A DNA stretch of 64,000 nucleotides from Dipteris shenzhenensis (lineage: Eukaryota; Polypodiophyta; Polypodiopsida; Gleicheniales), in NCBI GenBank assembly GCA_047967505.1, contig CM106539.1; one strand, given 5' to 3'. Under the pieces are notes generated by a model. The model worked only from the letters and a program-made list of their open reading frames with translations. It searched no databases and was not told the origin of the DNA. This document shows, piece after piece, positions 38,626 to 49,738 of this stretch (within the stretch, counting starts at the first letter, position 1; each line of letters opens with the position of its first letter). A program made the translations under genes and the position numbers.

Positions 38626-39689
38626 GAAAGGGTGGTCAAGCATGGGTTAAGGGGGGGATGGTTTAGGTGGTCCCCAATGTAAGAGAAATAGCCAATAGGG
38701 GATCTCTACATGCCTACCATCCCTCCACCTCAACATACCATTGCCCCACACAAAGGAGCACTCTCATTGGTACACCTCAAATCCCTCTCTAATCCCTTGA
38801 AATTAGGAAACACTAATTGGAGGCCCTTTTGAGACCCCATTTCTCCCCTAATGCCCGGTTTCCTCCCGAGAATCACCCTTACATCCATGTGTTGTCAAAG
38901 TTTTTAATCATAGCCTACCAGGATGTTTGAGTCTAAACAGGGATGTTTGAGTCCAACACAGCACTCAAGACACTCTGTTTGTGGGATGTGGGCTTGAAAA
39001 CCTTTGTAGTGCTGTGCCTCATGGCTAGGATGGCTTCAGGCTTCGGGCATTGGACACCAACAATAATCCCTTTGAGCCCAAAGGCATCAAACTTATAGTG
39101 CCTCATGCATGTGGCAAACAATCACACCCGTCGAGCATTGGACAACGTCATCACCAATTTTGCTTCAAGTCTAAAGCCGTCCAATGGAGTATGCTGAACC
39201 CATACCCTGGTCACAATCAAGGCCAAGGAAATATTCTTGGCATGGTAAGGATCTCATGGATGGAATTATCATTGAGCTCAAGATTTTGCTACGAAACAAC
39301 CAATCCTGCCAATACCAATGAGACCTTGCTTTTGCTTCCGGCCAACCTTAATACTCCACAGAGGAGGCTCGAATGTCAGCTCGTGCATAGTGGATGGAGA
39401 CCCATATATATTGGACACCGTCTTCAATGTGATGATACTGATTGAACATTTTTCACACCAAGATTTTTCCTAGCAATACAAGTGATCTTCCAATCCTTAG
39501 TCATTTGCTGTAGTTGTATAATTCATACAAATCTATAGTTTAAACTTTTGCAAATTCTTATAGTTTTGCAAGCCTAATGAATGCACTCTCTTGCAGGTCA
39601 TTTTTTGCATAATGTCTTTCATGCAAGCGCCTCACAACATGCACAAGTCCACAGATTACACCCATTGCATTTACATACTTAGGGACTCT
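38626..39689. other. stretch without a supported gene
   Basis: A 131-codon plus frame (39050-39445) has no motif I recognise. Possibly part of the same relic as the next entry. Confidence 0.3.
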
Positions 39690-39903
39690 ATGGAAATGCA
39701 ATGGGGACCCTAAAAGCAAGGCGATTCTAGAGAGCAAGCTAGAGGATTTAGTAGAGCAGCAGCTTAGGAATGTGAAGCTATACTTCGACCACATAGTTCT
39801 CAATGCAATCACTCGTACAGAGAACTTGGAGTTGCAAAGTGCCTTGAATAGACTAGAGAGAAATAAGGGATCATCTATGGGTGATGGGCAGCCATGGGGA
39901 TAA
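39690..39903 (+). pseudogene. unrecognised coding-like fragment
   Basis: A plus-strand frame of about 70 codons ending TAA is rich in charged helix-forming residues: KSKAILESKLEDLVEQQL, then YFDHIVLNAITRTENLELQS and LNRLERNK. Codon and residue balance look protein-like, and heptad-like leucines suggest a helical segment. No start codon or splice structure could be fixed. Could be the end of a broken gene or retroelement gag. Confidence 0.3.
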
Positions 39904-39984
39904 ATGTAGGGGTTTCCTATTTGTCCTATGCAGAGCTTGGAATAGTGTAGCACCCACCCCTCCTGTCGTCAAAAAATAGGACTC

Positions 39985-40080
39985 TACGAAAGCACAAAAG
40001 GTTATGAGCCTTTGGGGATCGAACCCAAGACTACTCTATGGTGTTCATAAGCTTTTGCCACCATGCCACGCACATGCTTG
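39985..40080 (-). mobile_element. tRNA-derived SINE-like head
   Basis: The minus strand has an A-box-like TGGCATGGTGG (40068-40058) and a perfect B-box GGTTCGATCC (40025-40016) about 32 bases apart, the spacing of a Pol III internal promoter. The flanks do not form a full tRNA cloverleaf with a 7-bp acceptor stem that I can see, so a SINE relic is more likely than a tRNA gene. The 3' tail and target duplication were not identified. Confidence 0.5.
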
Positions 40081-41352
40081 TGCACATATGAGCACTATTT
40101 ATATACATATGCTTATAAGCAATGCTTATAATCATTTTGGCACCAAAAAAGAGCTTGGATGATGTTGGGGCCCACTGCATCTGCTAGCCACAAACAGGAA
40201 AACCCTATCTCTATCATCAGGCTGATGGGTGAGCTTACTAGAAATCTACAATATCTCTAGCACAAATGGGATCTATCTCACAATGTTAGGGGCATTCTTG
40301 GACAGAGAGGTGTAAGAAACATTGAATGCAGCCAAGAGAAAAAAAGTTGGGTACGAGAGCATGGATTAGTTGTGGGAGATCAAAGTAATATGCAATTTGG
40401 TTGTTTAGGCTTACTCAATTTGAGTGTTTGCTTCTATAGTGCTACATATTTACGTATGGGATTAAGGCTTCCTACAATCTATTGTAATTTCTTAAGTTTT
40501 GAGACTTGAACATGGCACAAAATTTGAACTCACTCTCATCATGCTGGTTCTGATAAATGCATATTAGTGATTGTTGCAATTTGTAGGCTTCAACATGGGC
40601 TTCATGACACCAATCCCTAGCTCCCTTGGCAATGGCTTGCCATGGGTTTCACACTAGTTTTGTTACTGTAGCCTTTGGGGATCCCTATGTTTGTGAATGT
40701 AGCTTAGGATGCTTCGAGGCATGTTCACGCAACCACCACTACTTCGAGTGCAGCACTGCCTTGGAAAGGCACTAGCTTGGAAATCTCAATGACATTCATA
40801 TTCTGTAGCCTTGAAGCATTTGCTATTATAATCATCCCTTAGGAGAGAAAATTCAGAGGATGAGAGCTCGATTAGAGGCCTTATTGTCTATATGTTTTAA
40901 TGGGGAGCATTCTTATCTTGATATCTTTCTAAGAACTATGTTTGTGCAACTTACAATAGAGGTTCTATTAACCTTGTTATTTTACGATTAGCATTTGAGA
41001 ATGTTTGTGGGTTCTATCATACATTGAATTTCATGAAATGTGCTTCTGAGTTATTGACATCAAACTTGTCCTAAGGCCTAGAAATATTTGTGTAAAATTG
41101 ATAAAGCTATTTACTCTTTGGAGCTCATGATACAACTTAGGTATGAGATTTTTTCTCTATGTAACATGGCCTTGGATATGACTCCTAGAGTAATATTATG
41201 CTCAGATAGGAGTGAGTGAGTGCATGGGTTGAGATGGCATTAGAGGAGGTATGGGACGATTAGTGGGCTTGGTGTGTGGGGTGGTTAAAAAGAGAGTGTA
41301 AAGGGAGATTTCACGGGATAAAAAGAAAGAATAATTCATAGCTGGGTAAGTA

Positions 41353-41394
<42 letters not shown>

Positions 41395-41988
41395 CTACTA
41401 AGACAGTGCAATCTACTTCTTCCCTACTATATACTCTTGGTTTCTATGTAAAAAAGCCTTTCACATCCAATGCATCCCCATTCCCATGTTTTTATTGCTT
41501 TTCATCTTGCAATAGGTGCATGAGGGTGATGTATCCTACATCCAAGGTTGGTGCTCATATGTATTTCTATTGCAGAGACATCATTAGTATTAGTTCATCA
41601 ATTTAAAACCTTCACATCATTTATATATAAAAAGTGGAGAGTTCAAACATTGTCATCCTTATATTTCTCCCAGTTTGAAGTTCCAATTTGTCTAAAGCAT
41701 GGATTGGCCAAGAACATCCATTGAATTGGTCTGGTTTGCATAATAACCAGGTTACAGTGAATAGTTTAATATCTAAAGAGATATTGCTTTCATGGAACTT
41801 CTAAGGAGATATCAAAAAGTGAAAAAAACCCAGGGTGGGTATCAAAAAGTGTTCTTCATTGACAAGAGTGCTTATGAGCCAAGGACCATTGTATACTATT
41901 TTGAGTTGTTTATATGCATCTCTTCAATTTCCTTCCCTTTTATTAGAAAGTCGAGGTAAGTAGCCAGACTCACCTGCATCCATCCACA
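40081..41988. other. non-coding stretch
   Basis: No gene recognised. GT microsatellite at 41357-41391. The final bases abut the left inverted repeat of the DNA transposon. Confidence 0.45.
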
Positions 41989-42020
41989 CATTAGGAAAAA
42001 AGGGAGCTCATTTTGGGGCC
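41989..42020 (+). repeat. left terminal inverted repeat
   Basis: Starts CATTAGGAAAAAAGGGAGCT and ends CATTTTGGGGCC; 32 bp. It matches the complement of 52862-52893 except at base 8 (A here, G there). Similarity stops sharply on both sides. Confidence 0.9.
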
Positions 42021-42480
42021 TTTTATGGTTTGGAAATATAAGCTCTCAACCAATCAATAGAGGGCCAATGTAACGTTGAAAATTCATGAAAATAAGAGAA
42101 AATAGAAAAAAGAAACAATACTTTCTGTAGGTACAAGCGTGCTACATTAATGTGGAGATTGGTTTTTTATTCTCACAAGATCTTTGGACATGAAGATAGA
42201 ATCTAGTTTGACATTTTATCTGACAAGGGCCTTCCCGCTTCCACATTCCTTTGAACTTTGAAATGTTGTGCTACCTTTCCTTCAAAAGGTCTACCATTCT
42301 ACACCACTGCCTCATTGTGCAGTAGCCTCTTCTTTTCCAAAACTACTCCCTTGATCTTGTTTGGTGTAGAGTAAGATGTTTCTTGTCAACTGTCTGTCTG
42401 CCCACTTTCTCTTTCTTGAAACTTCAATTTGTTATCTTGTTTACATTACTTTGCTATTGTTACAAATTCACAAGGTCTCC
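42021..42480. other. left subterminal region and upstream sequence of gene A
   Basis: No coding content. 'gctctcaaccaatcaataga' at 42052 contains a CCAAT-like core. The intron-like acceptor TTCACAAG sits just before the gene A start. Confidence 0.4.
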
Positions 42481-43927
42481 ATGGTGAATAAAAGCCATGG
42501 CCTTTCTTGTGGAAGACGCTCTGTGGATGATAATGCTATGAAGGTAGAATTATACCGCACATCCTTACCCCATCGACCTGCTTCTTCTCTTTCTTCGATA
42601 GAGAATTCAAGTACAGTCAAAACGAAAGGAACTTGGGAAAGGTTTAGTGTTTCAAAAGGAGCATGGGTGCTTATGCAACCTAGCAAAAGAAAAAGACCCC
42701 AGACAAAAAACATTTTCTTGGCATCATGGAAGGGAAGAGTACGAGATTTTAAAATCACCAGAGGGAAGATATCGGTGAAAGAAGTTTTGATTTAGCATGT
42801 GTACATGCATAAAGAACTTGTCTTGCGAGACTATCCAAATGATCTTCTGCAACACAGGCCTAATTGTATATTTTTCTATTGTGGTTTTTTTCTTTATGAG
42901 GTGTATGGATTTTTAAGATGAAGCTTTCTTTCTTTGCTTATTGACATTCTTGTGTTGTTTTATTTCAGATTTATACCCTTCATCGTATGAGACATGGCAA
43001 AACATCGATTGTATTCTGGGATTTATAGATGTTTTGCATGGATCGATAGGAGAACAACAATACCAAGGTCGATGTGCAATAGAGCTAGCTCAATCGGGTA
43101 TATTTTTTACTGATCATTTTTATCAGTTGCTGGACAATGCTAACACACATGGTGTGTTAAGGAAACAAGACCTTCCGGCATGGAATTCAATGGATTGGCC
43201 TCACCCACATTTTAGTGTTACAAAGGCATATAGGGCCAAGCTTTTCAAAGAAGTACAGAAAGCTCTGAGGCCCAATATTGCCACAAGGATAATAAAAATT
43301 TCTTTATGCATGCCTCTCATAGTTTTTGTGGACTTGTTTAATACCTTTCCAGTGAAGGTTTCAAAAACAATGTTCACAGTTAAAGCAACAAGTTCGGCAT
43401 GCATGCCACAATTTTTGGATAAAGGTTGGGATAAGAAGACATGTAGTTCAGTGTTTTGTGAGGTTGTCCAACCTTCTATGCAACTGAAGTACATGGTTAC
43501 ATCACAAAATTTTATTTTTTCTTTTTATTATAAGTGCAATCGAATGCTAGGCACAAAACTAGTCCCAATGGATCAAGATGAAGATTCTTTTGGTGCAGAA
43601 AATAAACTTCTTGATATTGATGTTGTTGAGAATGGTGATGTGCTAGTCAATATCTCATTAAGAGAATGTTGCTCCCTAGCTCAATTGCGCAATGACATTC
43701 TTTTTCAGACAGAAGGTTCTATTTCAAAGGACTTTTTATTTATCTACAACAATAAAAAGGTACACCATCTGATTTATCCTAGTCTCATTAAGCATTAAGC
43801 ACTGCTATTAGTTTACTTTACCCTATTGATTCATATTGCTTTTTTGCAGGTGCTCAAAAGAAGAGAGAGTTCAATAAAAAGCAAAGACATTGAAAATTTA
43901 AAAATTGAGATAACACACACTTCATAA
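42481..43927 (+). CDS. transposon gene A, unrecognised protein with a possible ubiquitin-like C-terminus
   Basis: Likely exons: 42481 to about 42790 (ATG; Ser/Arg/Lys-rich, about 104 residues), 42969-43759, and 43850-43927 (TAA). Exon 2 is open for 264 codons with no stop, and its donor AAAAAG|GTACAC joins the acceptor TTTTTGCAG|GTG in phase. The junction of exons 1 and 2 is not settled: no donor of the right phase is obvious before the stop at 42793, so exon 1 may belong elsewhere. I recognise no family. The last ~70 residues (LLDIDVVENGDVLVNISL, then SLAQLRNDI, FLFIYNNKKV) have the strand-helix-strand feel of a ubiquitin-like fold, which is inference only. It is the only one of the four genes without an internal stop. 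Confidence 0.6.
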
Positions 43928-44011
43928 ACAAAGGTATTTTAATCAATAAAGTAAAATTTTGTACAGAAGTGTTTAATTGTACATGTAGAACATATTCTTG
44001 ACAACCATTTT

Positions 44012-46091
44012 CTATTTATCTACAGCTTGATCCAGAGGCTGGTCTACATGGTCCAAGCTCTCCGTATCATCATTTTTTGGAGAATCTATTTTCTACTGCT
44101 CCATCTTGTCCTCTACAGTATCTTGGTGCTGCTCCATTGTCTCCTCTACTGCCCTTGGAGCATCTGTTTGCTGCTGCTCTATCTTCTCCTCAACAACATC
44201 AGCAGCAGGTCCTTGTTCCTGTGGCTTCTCCTCATCAGCACTAGGTCCTTGTTCCTATGGCACCACATCAGCTTCATCTGTGTCATCAAGGTGTATGACA
44301 CCTTCTTGTACTTTAGAGCTCTCACCCAACTCGACAGTAGCTGGTACAATAAGTTTGGGGGAGGCATAGCTCAAAAACTTCCAAATTGTATCAGCTCTGA
44401 AATTATATACATAGTTTGAGCTGAAGCTATCTTCTTTCATCTGCAATGGCATATGATGATTTGGAACACTTTGTACCACTATCAATTATCTTGAAGCTAA
44501 ATGAAAATTATTTTTTCTTACAAGGTTTGGCTGTTCTATCTCAAAATAGCTTGAAAGTAGATATTTGGCACTAATCAGCACTCTCCATCCGTAGCTACTT
44601 GAATCATCTTGTTGTGGTGTCTGTACAGTTAGAAAGATATGTAAGAAACTGTTAACATCTGAACAAAACAAAATTATTCAATAAGTTCAAAGGCATAGCA
44701 TGAAATAGACATCAGTAGAGGGAACGACTTTTTACCTCTAGATTTATTGGCTCTATTGAATCCAAAAGAGAGACATTAGGAGGACAGTGATCCAATGCAT
44801 CTAGAAGCCTTCTAATACAACTGCAATACATATAATTTAGTTAGTATGAAATCAAAATAATGAAGTTTTAAGTTAAAAAAAGCACACACACCACTTACAA
44901 TTTCAGCTCTCTGTGTGTGTTTTTAAGAGAGTTGAATATAAAGCATTGCTTCTACTGGATGTCAATAGAAACAAAACTCGAGTGGTCACTGCATAAGGAA
45001 AAAAGCATTAAGAAATCAAAGACTACAAGAGTTCTCAATCTTAAAGAAAAATCCCAAAAGAAGCACTCACCCACATCCTGTTATGGTATGGAAGTAGCAA
45101 AACATCGATAACTTCAAAATTGCAGTGTCTGAACCAGTTTCTGAACCAGTTGGAAATACCGATGGGAGTTTTCATCATGCTGCATGGGACCAAAAAATAA
45201 TTAGGGTAGGGTATAAAGGAGGTACAAGGAGGATTGTTTTGCAAACAAATGTAAAATAATAGACACTTACTAGAGCATTGCAAGAATGATAGTATTTGAG
45301 CAATACTCATTCTTATGAGCCAATGCTGCCAAGCATGGTTTTGTCAAGTCAAAATCATTCACTGAAGTTTCATCCTCAATATGGACAACTATATTAGGGC
45401 CCAGCTCCTGCAACCTTCTTTGTATCTACAGCTCCCTCTTTCCAGTCTCCACATCTATAACAGATTTTGATTCTTTTATTTGCTGCTTTAGTGACTCCTC
45501 ATAAGCAGCCTTCCCTCTGGTATTCTTTGAGTGAGTTACTTCAACAACCTTAACCTCATCTACCTTCGACTTCCTTGTAAGTGGAATTAATAATATGTCT
45601 CTCATCTTTATGTCCTGCCATTCCACAGGCTGAACAAGCTTGTCATACCTCCATCTCACTCTGGACAAAGTGTTGAAGTCTTTGGCCATCACAGTCACCC
45701 TGTGAGCATGGGCTGCTACCAGCATTGCATCTTCAAAATATTTTTCCAAGTAATCCTCTACCATTTCTTGTAAGGAAAGAATGGCAGTCCTGTTCCACCT
45801 GAACCCAAGGTGCCAACTATCACATATGTCTTTCACCAGTCTTTGAAAAGGTGCCTTAGGGATTGCAAAGCCTATAGCTTTCTATTGCTTCTTGATCTCC
45901 CTTAGCACACTTGCACCATGTTTCAATCTCTTGGCCTTTTGCTGGAGCAGGCTCATTGGCTTACCCTTCTTGCCATGTGCACCTCTTCCCTTTGGAGGCA
46001 CACTAAATTTCTTGGTACCTGCCCCAGCTGTTGTTGCTGCAAGCCCTGGCCCTTTGCCAGCTTTCCTTGCAATTGATTTGGTTCTTGCCAT
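44012..46091 (-). pseudogene. transposon gene B: histone H3 fused to a Ulp1/C48 SUMO-protease-like domain
   Basis: Exons (minus): 46091-45271, 45179-45071, 44988-44899, 44820-44736, 44620-44522, 44440-44012. Residues 1-62: H3-like tail starting MARTKSIARK. Residues 63-151: histone fold aligning to H3 residues 48-136 with no gap (LREIKK, APFQRLVKDI, LSLQEMVEDYL, FEDAMLVAAHAHRVTVM, KDF). In the same exon and frame follow a linker (VDEVKVVEVTHSKN) and the start of a C48 domain (NDFDLTKPCL, NTIILAML). Later exons give NRMW, FVSID, CFIFNSLK and PQQDDSSSYGWRV, then an acidic E/Q/D tail. C48 enzymes need Cys in the Q...DCG block; Tyr stands there. In-frame TAGs lie at 45884, 45428, 44954, 44257 and 44095. 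The exon 2/3 junction is off by one phase, so a small indel is likely. Pol II splice sites are canonical. Confidence 0.85.
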
Positions 46092-47937
46092 CACTCTGAC
46101 AAACTGCATACAAAGCAATGGAAAGAGATTACAGCCATGGAGAACATGGTATGACACAAAAAGACAATGACAGGGGTGGATGAAGCAACATTGACAATTT
46201 TGCAATAAAATGCGATATGGATAGTTTGAAATTCCTAACAGCTCGAAATCGCGTTTTCCTGCAAATACCTGAAGTGACATGCTGGTGCATTCCTACAGTG
46301 ATTTCTCTATCTTTACAACTAAATACAATATGAATTGAGTCTGTGCAAGGAGAGTACAACCATGGACAACTACGAAAGTCACAAAACCAAAATGACAGGG
46401 GTGGATGAAGCAACAGTTCAATATTTGCAGCAAAACGTGATTTCGGCTGTTTGAAATTCCTAAAGCCTTCTCCTCGCATTTTCCTGCAAATTCATGAGGC
46501 AGCATGTTGGAATACGCCTTCAGTCATTTCAAGGTGTTTGCATGTCCATGCAGGATGGATTGAGTCTATGGAAGGCAAGAAGTGTGCATAAACTGAAGGA
46601 AGAACCCATAAGTACAGTTTTACCCTCACATGCAATTATCACACTTGAAGATCTGCATTTCTACAGTGATTTCTCTGTCTTTACAACTAAATAAAATATG
46701 GATTGAGTCTATGCATGTCCATGTAGGATGGATTGTTTCTATGGAAGGCAAGAAGATTGCAGAGACTGAGGGAAGAACCCATAAATATTGACCTGAAAGC
46801 TATCTGTGGGTGTGCTATGCTGTTGATGAGTACCCTATGCTGGGGATGAACCTGTGCTGCTGGTCAGGATGCTGATGTTGTAGAGTAGGGAGGTAGGGAG
46901 GCAAGAGAGCTAAGACTAGAGGGGCGAAACAAGATAGATTAAACAAGAGGGAAAAGATAAGTGCAAAATACAAACAAGGCAGCTACTAAATCCCACACAT
47001 GTGGAATGGAGTCGTTTTTCACATGTGTGGATGGGACCCAGATCTCTTGGAGTTTGAAACTTGGCACATGTGAAAGGGACACTTTTTGCCTTGGAACTTG
47101 TGCCATTCATGATTTCATAATCAATTCCACAACCACTCTTCCCTCCCCTGCTCCCAATCTTTCATCCCTGCCAACACCCTCCCATCGTCCTTTTCCTTCC
47201 CTCTTTGATCCCTTCCTACCCAACACACTCCATCCAAACTGCAACCTACCTGAAGACTACTACCACTGCCAGATCTCGAAGTTACCAAGGCTGCAGTTCA
47301 AGTTTTGGGAAGAGCAGGAGATTCACCAGTGCAACTCCAATAGCATGGAAAAGGAAAAGAAAGGTCAGAATTCTAGATTCTTTTCAATGTTTTTTGACGT
47401 ATATTTCTTCCATCCATAGAATTCTTGATGTCCAAATATCTTCACTCAGCTCCACCCTTCTTGTTACATATTCAATTTATACTGTCCAAGAATCTGGTAG
47501 ATCACCCTAGAATTTGATTAGAGATGGATATGAATAGAATCTAGAAGTTTGCAACAAAATGTGAGGAGAGTGCTTTATCCATCTCTAGATAGCCCATACC
47601 GCATTTTGCTGCAAATTCCTATTGTTGACACATTCCTTATGAAAAGCTTCACTCAGCTCCAGCCTTTCTCTTGCATATCAACTCATACTATCCAGGAATC
47701 TATGAGATGATCCTAGCATTTGATTTGACATGGATATCAACAGAACTAGAAAATTTGCAACAAAATGCGAGGAGAGTGCTTGACATTTTCCAAATGGTCC
47801 TTGCACCGCAAATACCACTAGATGTCCTTCTCTCCATTGATGGTTTCTTTGGAGATGGATTTGGTGCTTCCTACTCATCTGATTCCTCAGACTCTTTAGC
47901 CTTCTCAACCTCTCTAATTGTAAGTTTGGGGATTGGT
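46092..47937. promoter_or_regulatory. divergent control region between genes B and C, full of repeats
   Basis: A ~228-bp unit is tandemly repeated (anchor 'aatgacaggggtggatgaag' near 46160 and 46399). Each unit holds a ~75-bp palindrome: TTTGCARSAAAAYGYGAT...AAATTCCTAA then its complement (46195-46268 and 46424-46493). 'tacagtgatttctct.tcttt' recurs at 46296 and 46661, 'atgtccatg.aggatggatt' at 46541 and 46710. TTTGCARCAAAATG motifs return at 47550-47610 and 47752-47770. An Arg/Lys-rich frame ending ...WKRKRK before a GT donor (47200-47371) may be an early exon of gene C. A 5' UTR exon of gene B probably begins at the acceptor near 46104. Confidence 0.6.
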
Positions 47938-47941
47938 GCAG

Positions 47942-49388
47942 GTGCTACTAGAGCTTCCTCTTGTTTCCTGCAAATTCCTGTGTCTCTTTTGGTTCTCACT
48001 TCTTCCTCATTGTTTGCTATCTTTGGCCCTGTGGAATTCTTCCTTGATAATGAGAAATGTTTTTGCTTTGGAACAGTTGACTCTCAGGCCCCTCCTTTTA
48101 AGAGGAAGCTGGACTTTTTTGCTGCTATAATTAGACCACAGCAATCACCAGGTGAGTCATGAGAGCTCATGAAGGGAATTATTTAGTGATATCCTATGCA
48201 TTCCTTGATTGCATATGTCAGCATATAGAATTCAATGTATATAAATTTTGGAACAGGCAAAAGGAAGAGACTGGAGCAGAATGCTGAGTCTTCCATCTCA
48301 AAACGAAAGGAACCAGAAGAGGACAAATCTCCAGATTTGCTCCTATTTGAGTTTCTTCACAAATGCAAGGCTATGCCATTTCCCTTATGTGTTTAATTTG
48401 AGGGAGGACTATGCCATTTCCCTTATTGCCCATGCTTCAAGGCTTAACAAGGAGGTTGGCATAGAGGATGACCATTCACTACTGGCTTTGGAAACAATTT
48501 TTGATCCTGCAGAGGCCCTTACTATTTGTTTCAAAGAGGCTGAAAAGTTCCAAGAGCCAGGTGAAGCTGCCTTCCAGCTCACATAGGAAGCTATGAATCT
48601 CTCAGCACTATACACGGAAAAGCTTAAAGAAGAGGCTGGACTGGAGGGGAAAGGAATAAATCTTTGGAAAGATGAACTGATTATTGCTGATGAAAATGAG
48701 AAGGTACAATTACTTCAAATCAAATACTTTGTCTTCTGCTTAAATATTTTGTAGGTTGTGTATTGTCTTACTCCAATCTTTTGATATGTGGCAGCTACAA
48801 ATTGAGGATGACACATTCCTCCAGAGAACAAGTGGAAGTAGGCCGGCTGGGTTTGGCAAACTATCAAGCCTAGCTCATTATATCCATGATCTAGGCAGTG
48901 CTGAGATCTTGATTTACCATAGGCAGTTGAGCAACAATGGAGAAGCCATTGTTTACTTCTTAAAATGTTTGTCCAGGGTTTTAGGTGGACATGATCTTTC
49001 ATGGCAAAAGGAAAAGATCATTTTGATAGAGAGGTTGTCTGCCATAGATATATTTGGGGATTGTGTGAATAAGCAGGCCTCTAGGGCCTCTTACTTTTTA
49101 TCTTATGCTTCTTATGCAGTAGCATGTGGTGTTAAGGAGCCCAAATGTCTGGAGGGCTATGGAAAACACAAGCTCATAAGGTTTCGAGAGCCACCCATGA
49201 TTGCATCAGGCGACACAATCCAAGAAGAAGAACACGTGGAGACAGCTAAAGAAAAGGATACCCCTCCCAGACAAGCAACAAAGGTAAGCATTGATAAACA
49301 GACAGTCGACGTCAAGCCAATAAGGAAGAAAAAGAGTCCAATCAAGATCAAAAAGAGAGTTCCGATTGGCAGGCCCTGGGAGAAATAG
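47942..49388 (+). pseudogene. transposon gene C, unrecognised protein with a basic C-terminus (broken)
   Basis: Exons: 47942-48151, 48257-48703, 48795-49388; further 5' exons are likely but not fixed. The first two join G|GC in phase (SPG then KRKRLEQNAES), and exon 3 starts in phase at LQIEDDTF. The C-terminus is strongly basic (PIRKKKSPIKIKKR), like a nuclear-localisation or DNA-binding tail. A frameshift near 48390-48400 coincides with a local duplication of 'ctatgccatttcccttat'. An in-frame TAG at 48584-48586 sits where Gln fits (QLT-stop-EAMNL). I know no family match. As cargo of the transposon it may be an accessory protein for transposition. Confidence 0.6.
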
Positions 49389-49738
49389 GATTTAGTCATC
49401 AAATATAGCACAAACATTATATTGAACTTGAACTGATTTGTACAAAGTCTTTGATGTCTGGTATGATCTTGTATAAATGAACAATAAGTTGAAGATGAAC
49501 TGATTTGTACAAAGTCCTTGGGATTGATAGAGTGGTGTCATTAAATATTAAACAAACAATATATTGAAATTGTGAACAAATTGTATTACGTTTAGATCAC
49601 ATGTTTCACAAAAGAAATACTGTTGATGGAGTCTCAAATCATATAGGCATAACACCAAGAGTCACTTGTTCCACAAAAAGAAATTCTATTGATTGAGTTT
49701 GAAAACATGTGGACATAACACCAATAAGTTACAAACTG

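Noticed and set aside
38143-38643. 166-codon minus-strand frame
   Set aside because: It is a translation of a 101-bp tandem repeat, with no homology or codon evidence.
44012-46091. U-to-C RNA editing restoring UAG to CAG
   Set aside because: Such editing is known from organelles of some land plants. This is nuclear transposon DNA with introns.
45600-46091. Host histone H3 gene
   Set aside because: The tail is rewritten, a stop lies in the fold, and the same frame continues into a protease domain within transposon ends.
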